A DNA stretch of 64,000 nucleotides from Flavobacterium hibernum (lineage in GTDB: Bacteria > Bacteroidota > Bacteroidia > Flavobacteriales > Flavobacteriaceae), in NCBI RefSeq assembly GCF_000832125.1, contig NZ_JPRK01000027.1:124001-188000 (forward strand), written 5' to 3'. The notes beneath the pieces were generated by a model. It did no database searches and was not told the DNA's origin. It saw only the letters and a list, made by a program, of their open reading frames with translations. How positions within the stretch are numbered: position 1 is the first letter of the stretch; every line of letters starts with the position of its first letter. The translations under genes were made by a program, and so were the position numbers. Below are positions 59,661 to 64,000 of the stretch, piece after piece.

Positions 59661-60242
59661 TTATTTTTTAGCCGCTTCGCCTTCTTTTACTGCAGCTTTT
59701 TCGTCTGTTTTTGGTTCAGCTTTATACTTATCATTCAAAGCTTTAATGATGTCTTTTGTGATATCATATTTCTCTTCTGCATATAAAATAGAAGCTGCAT
59801 CTCCAGTTCCATAGATATAAGAATAACCGTTTTTCTTACCGTAATCTTTGATGAATTTTTTAACTCCACTTACTAGAGAATCCATTTCAACACCACTTTC
59901 TTGCTGTAATTGTTGAGACAAAGCTTGTTGTGCATAACCCAACTGTTGTTCTCTTTTTTGTAACTCAGCTCCTTTTTGTTGTGCCCACGCTTGACCGTTT
60001 GCTTGTGCCTGACTTTGAAAATTAGCAGCGTCTTGTTTAAAACGTGTAATTTCAGCTTGTAGTTGTCTTCCCTTTTCTTCTGCTTGAGCTTTGTATTTAG
60101 CTTCAAGGTCTTTTGCTTCAGTGTACTCTTTCATTAAAACCGAAGTATCTACGTAAGCTGTTTTTACTTCCTTAACTTCTGCAGTTTTGTTACATGAAAC
60201 GGCGAAAATTGAAAGTGCGATAATTACTAATGCTTTTTTCAT
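59661..60242 (-). CDS. OmpH/Skp-like chaperone, lipoprotein form
   Basis: Skp-type periplasmic chaperone for outer-membrane proteins. The signal has lipobox AVSC (Cys17), so unlike E. coli Skp it should be lipid-anchored. The body starts AYVDTSVLMKEYTEAKDLEAK, then a long coiled coil (about residues 40-120, Lys/Gln/Glu/Ala-rich), and ends with a SYIYGTGDAASILYAEEKYDITKD segment typical of the Skp beta cap. A TolA-like Ala/Lys/Glu tail follows. Length 193. A promoter with both elements is seen: TTG and TATTTTTG on the minus strand at 60276-60304. In many bacteria it lies near bamA; that gene is not in this window. Confidence 0.85.
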   Translation of the reverse strand: MKKALVIIALSIFAVSCNKTAEVKEVKTAYVDTSVLMKEYTEAKDLEAKYKAQAEEKGRQLQAEITRFKQDAANFQSQAQANGQAWAQQKGAELQKREQQLGYAQQALSQQLQQESGVEMDSLVSGVKKFIKDYGKKNGYSYIYGTGDAASILYAEEKYDITKDIIKALNDKYKAEPKTDEKAAVKEGEAAKK

Positions 60243-60275
60243 TTTTTGAATTTCTATTTTTTAATGTATTGAAGA

Positions 60276-60304
60276 CAAAAATATAAAAAAATAAATAGCA
60301 TCAA
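60276..60304 (-). promoter_or_regulatory. Promoter of the OmpH-like gene
   Basis: On the minus strand TTG (60304-60302) and TATTTTTG (60283-60276), 18 bases apart, about 34 bases upstream of the start codon. Confidence 0.6.
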
Positions 60305-60487
60305 CATAAAGTTTAAAAAATGCTAGAATTTTATCATATTGTTTTTATTTATGGAAAGAAAATTGTCAATAATTTAACGCTATCAAAACTGACATTCATA
60401 GCTTTTATTAAAAACATCTTCTCAAAAAAGACATATTCAACCCTCGATTATAGAGAGAAAACGTCTTAAATGTACTTAAATTGCGTT

Positions 60488-61336
60488 TTACTTGTTTTTT
60501 AGGACGTAAATGTGCGATGAATACTCTTTTGTGCTTCCCGCTTGCAGATTTGATTTTAAACCAACGAAAAAAGCACTGATATAATTCATTTTTCCGGTTT
60601 TGTATTTTTCAGACAATAAACTCACATAAAAAGAATCAAATTTCATCGGAAGTACTTTTTCTAATTTCATATCTACTTTTTCAAAAAGTGATTGAATGGC
60701 TTTTTTTGAGAAATGCCAAAAATGAATTGGCACATCAAAAGCTGCCCAAAACTCTTTGTAATATTTTGCGTCGTATGATTTAAAATTTGGAACAGCAACA
60801 ATTAAAGTTCCAGTTGGCTTTAATAATCGCTTTAATTCTTCAATTTGCAATTCAAGATTAGGAACATGTTCTAAAACGTGCCACATTGTAATCACATCGA
60901 AAGAATTATTGGCAAGATCACTAATTTCATTTACAAAAGAAATTCCTTTTTGAATCGCGATATTTTTTGCTCTCTCACTTGGTTCCACTCCAACGGTTTC
61001 CCAACCATCATTTTTTGCTGTCAATAAAAAATCGCCGGTTCCGGCTCCAATATCTAGAATTCTTCCTTTATGAGATTGTTCAGAATTAATTAAATTCAAT
61101 TTATTTTTTAAAGCAATATTTTTTACAAAATGATAGGCTTTTTCAAATATAGAACGTTTGTTGTCCGTGTGCGAAATATAATCTTCGCTTTCATAATATT
61201 TTCCAAGATTTTCCAAATCCGGCTGCGGAGATGTAATCAACATATCCAAACTTTCATCATGATACAATTCAAAAATTTCTTTAGATACAGAATGGTCTTT
61301 TACAGTAAGAAAGTGTTTTTTATTTAAAACGTCCAT
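60488..61336 (-). CDS. Class I SAM-dependent methyltransferase
   Basis: Cytoplasmic methyltransferase, 282 residues. Motif I is RILDIGAGTGDFLLT (about residues 89-103), with motif II acidic residue in VGVEPSERA and the post-motif DVITMWHVLEHVPNLELQIE, a pattern of the methyltransferase-11/UbiE-like group often found with glycan or O-antigen genes. The N-terminal 60 residues (HFLTVKDHSVSKEIFELYHDE) lack a cysteine cluster. The C-terminal part ends TKEYSSHIYVLKNK. The substrate cannot be told; there are no glycan genes beside it. It has no clear operon partner. Confidence 0.85.
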   Translation of the reverse strand: MDVLNKKHFLTVKDHSVSKEIFELYHDESLDMLITSPQPDLENLGKYYESEDYISHTDNKRSIFEKAYHFVKNIALKNKLNLINSEQSHKGRILDIGAGTGDFLLTAKNDGWETVGVEPSERAKNIAIQKGISFVNEISDLANNSFDVITMWHVLEHVPNLELQIEELKRLLKPTGTLIVAVPNFKSYDAKYYKEFWAAFDVPIHFWHFSKKAIQSLFEKVDMKLEKVLPMKFDSFYVSLLSEKYKTGKMNYISAFFVGLKSNLQAGSTKEYSSHIYVLKNK

Positions 61337-61373
61337 TTTTAATTTTATAGGTATTTGGTTTAATTTAAAGGCA

Positions 61374-61407
61374 AACCCTAAAATCAGAAATTCTGTTTTT
61401 AGGGTTA
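61374..61407 (-). terminator. Hairpin after the GNAT gene
   Basis: AACCCTAAAATCAGAA pairs with TTCTGTTTTTAGGGTT, imperfect, between the GNAT stop and the methyltransferase start on the minus strand. The T tract is weak. Confidence 0.5.
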
Positions 61408-61424
61408 ATTATATTTTTAATCTT

Positions 61425-61892
61425 TTATTTAGCTTTCCAATTTATTTTGACAGCCGAGATCTTTTCATTTTCTATTCTAATTTCCGAACAAATTCTAAAA
61501 TCATTTTTAATATAAAACTGCATCGGCGATTTATACATTGTTGCATTAAGTTTTTTCTCGTTATCCTGATCAACAACCCAACCGCTCAAATTATCTCTAT
61601 ACTTTTTAATTTCATTCAACAAGCGTGAACCATTTCCTTTACCTTGAATTTTACTTTGTAAAATTATAGCAAACCAATCTTCATCATCCCTTACAAAAGT
61701 AAAAGCCCAACCCATAATTTTATTAAACGAATCTAACAATAAATAATGATTCACATTTAAAAGCTCATTTAGATAAATTTCAAAATCATCAATAGTTTTC
61801 AAATGCAATCGCATAGGATATTCATTATTCCAAAGTTCTATTAAAATAACTTTCTCTTCCAGGGATAAAGCTTCTTTTTCAACAATTCTCAT
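61425..61892 (-). CDS. GNAT family N-acetyltransferase
   Basis: A 155-residue acetyltransferase. From the ATG at 61892 (MRIVEKEALSLEEKVILIEL) the fold signs are LLLDSFNKIMGWAFTFVRD, the acetyl-CoA loop IQGKGNGSRLLNEIKKY (Q-x-x-G-x-G/S form), and a final QFYIKNDFRICSEI strand. An in-frame ATG 11 codons upstream adds MTKSRELKLCI, not conserved-looking, and is rejected. Substrate is unknown. Its sequence NIE/KLNATMYKSPMQFYIKNDF is reminiscent of small-molecule GNATs. It lies between the parS-bearing gap and the methyltransferase gene. Confidence 0.8.
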   Translation of the reverse strand: MRIVEKEALSLEEKVILIELWNNEYPMRLHLKTIDDFEIYLNELLNVNHYLLLDSFNKIMGWAFTFVRDDEDWFAIILQSKIQGKGNGSRLLNEIKKYRDNLSGWVVDQDNEKKLNATMYKSPMQFYIKNDFRICSEIRIENEKISAVKINWKAK

Positions 61893-62030
61893 AATACAAA
61901 GTTTTAATTCTCGACTTTTCGTCAAACATTAGAATTTAGCTTTTTTATCATTCTTCGTTCCTCGGAATAATAAAATATATCAAAATCTAAATTTCTAATT
62001 AAGCATAAATATATTATACTTTTCCAAACT

Positions 62031-62046
62031 TGTTTCACGTGGAACA
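62031..62046. promoter_or_regulatory. parS site (ParB centromere)
   Basis: The + strand reads TGTTTCACGTGGAACA; the minus strand is TGTTCCACGTGAAACA, identical to the classical parS sequence to which ParB proteins bind across bacteria. It lies in the short gap just downstream of mnmG. parS sites cluster near oriC, and mnmG (gidA) is commonly origin-proximal. Being exact over 16 bases in an AT-rich genome, it is unlikely to be chance. Confidence 0.85.
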
Positions 62047-62105
62047 GTCTCAGTAAAAAATTTTCGGCATTCACTGAAAACTGTCTACTGAGACTTGTTT
62101 GCTTT

Positions 62106-63977
62106 TTATCTTCCCATGTAAATCAACAAAACAGAAATATCACTTGGTGAAACTCCACTTATTCTCGAAGCTTGAGAAATTGTTACAGGACGAATCTTGC
62201 TTAATTTTTGTTTTGCTTCAATCGACATTGATTTAATTTTATTGTAATCGAAATTCTCTGGAATCTTCACTTCTTCTAAACGAGTTAGTTTATCAGCGTT
62301 GTTTCTTTCCTTTTCAATATAACCTGAATACTTAACCTGAATTTCGGCTTGTTCTAAAATTTCTTGATCTACATCATTCGATTCGATATACTCTTTTACT
62401 TTTTCAAATTTCATCATATCCTCCAAATCAATTTGAGGACGTGAGAATACTTTAAACATTTTATCTCCTTGTGTAATTGGAGCTGTTTCCTTTGCTTCCA
62501 GAATTGGATTTGTTTCTGCAACCGAAACACTCGTTTCTCTAAAGAAGGCAACCATCTTTTCAGATTCGTTTAATTTCTTTTCCATTCGGCGCAAACGAGC
62601 TTCAGAAGCCAAACCAATTTCATGCGACATTGGCGTTAATCTAAAATCAGCATTATCTTGACGAAGCAAAGTTCTATATTCTGCTCTTGACGTAAACATT
62701 CGATATGGTTCTTCGGTTCCTTTTGTAATCAAGTCGTCAATCAACACTCCGATATATGCTTCGTCACGTTTTAAAATTAATGGCGCTTTTTCGTGCACTT
62801 TTAAATGCGCATTTATTCCAGCCATCAAACCTTGCGAAGCTGCTTCTTCATAACCTGTAGTTCCGTTTATTTGTCCTGCAAAATATAAACCTTCGACAAG
62901 CTTCGTTTCCAAAGTATGTTTTAATTGTGTCGGCGGGAAATAATCATATTCGATTGCGTAACCTGGACGGAAAAATTTCACTTTTTCAAAACCAACAACA
63001 GAACGCAACGCTTTAAACTGAATATCCTCCGGAAGCGAAGTCGAAAATCCGTTTACATAAACTTCACAAGTATTCCAACCTTCAGGCTCCACAAATAACT
63101 GGTGACGCTCTTTATCTGCAAAACGATTTATCTTATCTTCTATCGAAGGACAATATCTTGGTCCGAGACTTTTGATTCTTCCGTTAAACATTGGAGAACG
63201 ATCAAATCCTTCTCTCAAAATATCATGAACATTCAATGACGTGTACGTCATGTAACATGATCTTTGATTTGTTAACGGAACGGTTAAATCCGAATAAGAA
63301 AACTTATCCGGTTTTGCATCTCCTTTTTCTTCGTTCATTTTCGAATAATCCAAAGAACGTCCATCAACTCGTGGTGGCGTTCCTGTTTTCATTCTTCCTG
63401 ATTCAAATCCGGCTTTCACCAAATCTTCGGTGATTCCTGTTGCAGCACTTTCACCTGCTCTTCCTCCTCCAAATTGTTTTTCTCCGATATGAATCAAACC
63501 ATTCAAAAAAGTTCCATTTGTCAACACAACAGATTTAGATAGAATCTCTACTCCAAGCGAAGTTCTGATTCCCTTTATCTTTCCGTCCTCGATGATCAAA
63601 CCCTTTACCATCTCCTGATAGAAATCCAAATTTGGAGTTCCCTCCAACATCATTCTCCATTCTTCAGCAAAACGCATTCGATCACTTTGAACTCTCGGCG
63701 ACCACATTGCCGGTCCTTTTGACTTGTTCAACATTTTAAATTGAATTGCCGTGCGGTCGGAAACAATTCCCGAATATCCTCCAAGTGCATCAATCTCACG
63801 TACAATTTGTCCTTTTGCAATTCCTCCCATCGCTGGGTTGCAAGACATCTGTGCAATGTTCTGCAGACTCATGGTAACCAATAAAGTTTTCGATCCCAAA
63901 TTTGCGGCCGCTGCCGCGGCTTCAGATCCAGCATGACCTGCACCAACTACAATAACATCGTATTCTTCTAAAAACAT
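62106..63977 (-). CDS. mnmG: tRNA uridine-5-carboxymethylaminomethyl(34) synthesis enzyme MnmG
   Basis: FAD-dependent enzyme that, with MnmE, modifies the wobble uridine of several tRNAs. The N-terminal Rossmann motif is VVGAGHAGSEAAAAAA (residues 11-26). The signature GPRYCPSIEDKINRFADKERH and the second conserved motif GQINGTTGYEEAASQGLMAG are complete. The length of 623 residues is typical, and the C-terminal domain carries RPVTISQASRISGVSPSDISVLLIYM. It reaches nearly to the window edge, so upstream control cannot be judged; a possible -7 element lies outside. Confidence 0.98.
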   Translation of the reverse strand: MFLEEYDVIVVGAGHAGSEAAAAAANLGSKTLLVTMSLQNIAQMSCNPAMGGIAKGQIVREIDALGGYSGIVSDRTAIQFKMLNKSKGPAMWSPRVQSDRMRFAEEWRMMLEGTPNLDFYQEMVKGLIIEDGKIKGIRTSLGVEILSKSVVLTNGTFLNGLIHIGEKQFGGGRAGESAATGITEDLVKAGFESGRMKTGTPPRVDGRSLDYSKMNEEKGDAKPDKFSYSDLTVPLTNQRSCYMTYTSLNVHDILREGFDRSPMFNGRIKSLGPRYCPSIEDKINRFADKERHQLFVEPEGWNTCEVYVNGFSTSLPEDIQFKALRSVVGFEKVKFFRPGYAIEYDYFPPTQLKHTLETKLVEGLYFAGQINGTTGYEEAASQGLMAGINAHLKVHEKAPLILKRDEAYIGVLIDDLITKGTEEPYRMFTSRAEYRTLLRQDNADFRLTPMSHEIGLASEARLRRMEKKLNESEKMVAFFRETSVSVAETNPILEAKETAPITQGDKMFKVFSRPQIDLEDMMKFEKVKEYIESNDVDQEILEQAEIQVKYSGYIEKERNNADKLTRLEEVKIPENFDYNKIKSMSIEAKQKLSKIRPVTISQASRISGVSPSDISVLLIYMGR

Positions 63978-64000
63978 TTTGTTTTATTATTCTCTGCAAA

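Noticed and set aside
61926..62105. Replication origin
   Set aside because: Only the parS site is seen; no DnaA-box cluster, no AT-rich unwinding repeat and no dnaA gene in the window.
1..64000. tRNA or rRNA genes
   Set aside because: No cloverleaf-type or conserved rRNA words were recognised in the gaps between genes.

Overview
The window reads as chromosomal DNA of a Flavobacterium-like gliding bacterium (Bacteroidota, Flavobacteriaceae). Supporting signs are the AT-rich sequence, promoters of the TAnnTTTG type, few Shine-Dalgarno sites, type IX secretion (T9SS) sorting domains, PorP/SprF proteins, a DUF4837 lipoprotein and a HU-SPOR protein. The strongest sign is a leftward operon with the layout of the F. 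johnsoniae gliding-adhesin operon (remFG-sprCDBF, as recalled from the literature). I saw no phage, insertion sequence, CRISPR array, rRNA or tRNA.

Layout. 1-2.8 kb: the end of a class I fructose-bisphosphate aldolase gene, hemB, a c-type cytochrome lipoprotein and a GyrI-like ligand-binding protein. 2.85-7.2 kb: a tandem pair of M13 zinc metallopeptidase genes, duplicated together with promoter and terminator. 7.5-10.75 kb: a SCO-family protein, then feoA-feoB and a 40-residue Cys-rich membrane protein. 10.9-16.6 kb: HD hydrolase, acyl-ACP desaturase, acyltransferase (all leftward), then rnpA, a DUF4349 lipoprotein and an S41 protease. 16.7-21.4 kb, leftward: ElaA-like acetyltransferase, DUF4837 lipoprotein, LysM lytic transglycosylase and pgk.

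21.5-47.1 kb is the centrepiece, about 25.5 kb transcribed leftward. In order of transcription it holds a 150-aa secreted protein, a 430-aa beta-helix protein, a 134-aa secreted protein, SprC-like, SprD-like, the giant repeat adhesin SprB (about 5,550 aa) and SprF. Known biology: SprB is carried along the cell by the gliding motor after T9SS export, and SprF is needed to bring it to the surface.

47.5-56.2 kb is mostly housekeeping: holB, a DoxX protein, an acyl-CoA thioesterase, recA, a second PlsC-like acyltransferase, trpS, dprA and a HU-SPOR protein. Between recA and plsC sit two short transcription units, each headed by a GCAACC-N17-TCT promoter-like element and closed by a terminator; one holds a 34-codon ORF. 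56.3-64 kb, leftward: a secreted hypothetical protein, a PIF1-like helicase, a Skp/OmpH-like lipoprotein, a methyltransferase, an acetyltransferase and mnmG. A perfect 16-bp parS site lies just downstream of mnmG, suggesting the origin-proximal part of the chromosome.

Candidates for less-described biology are the three small proteins at the head of the spr operon, the SprD architecture (barrel, TolA-like helix, SPOR-like end), the jelly-roll-like insert in SprB, the paired ECF-type mini-units after recA, and several intergenic palindromes.
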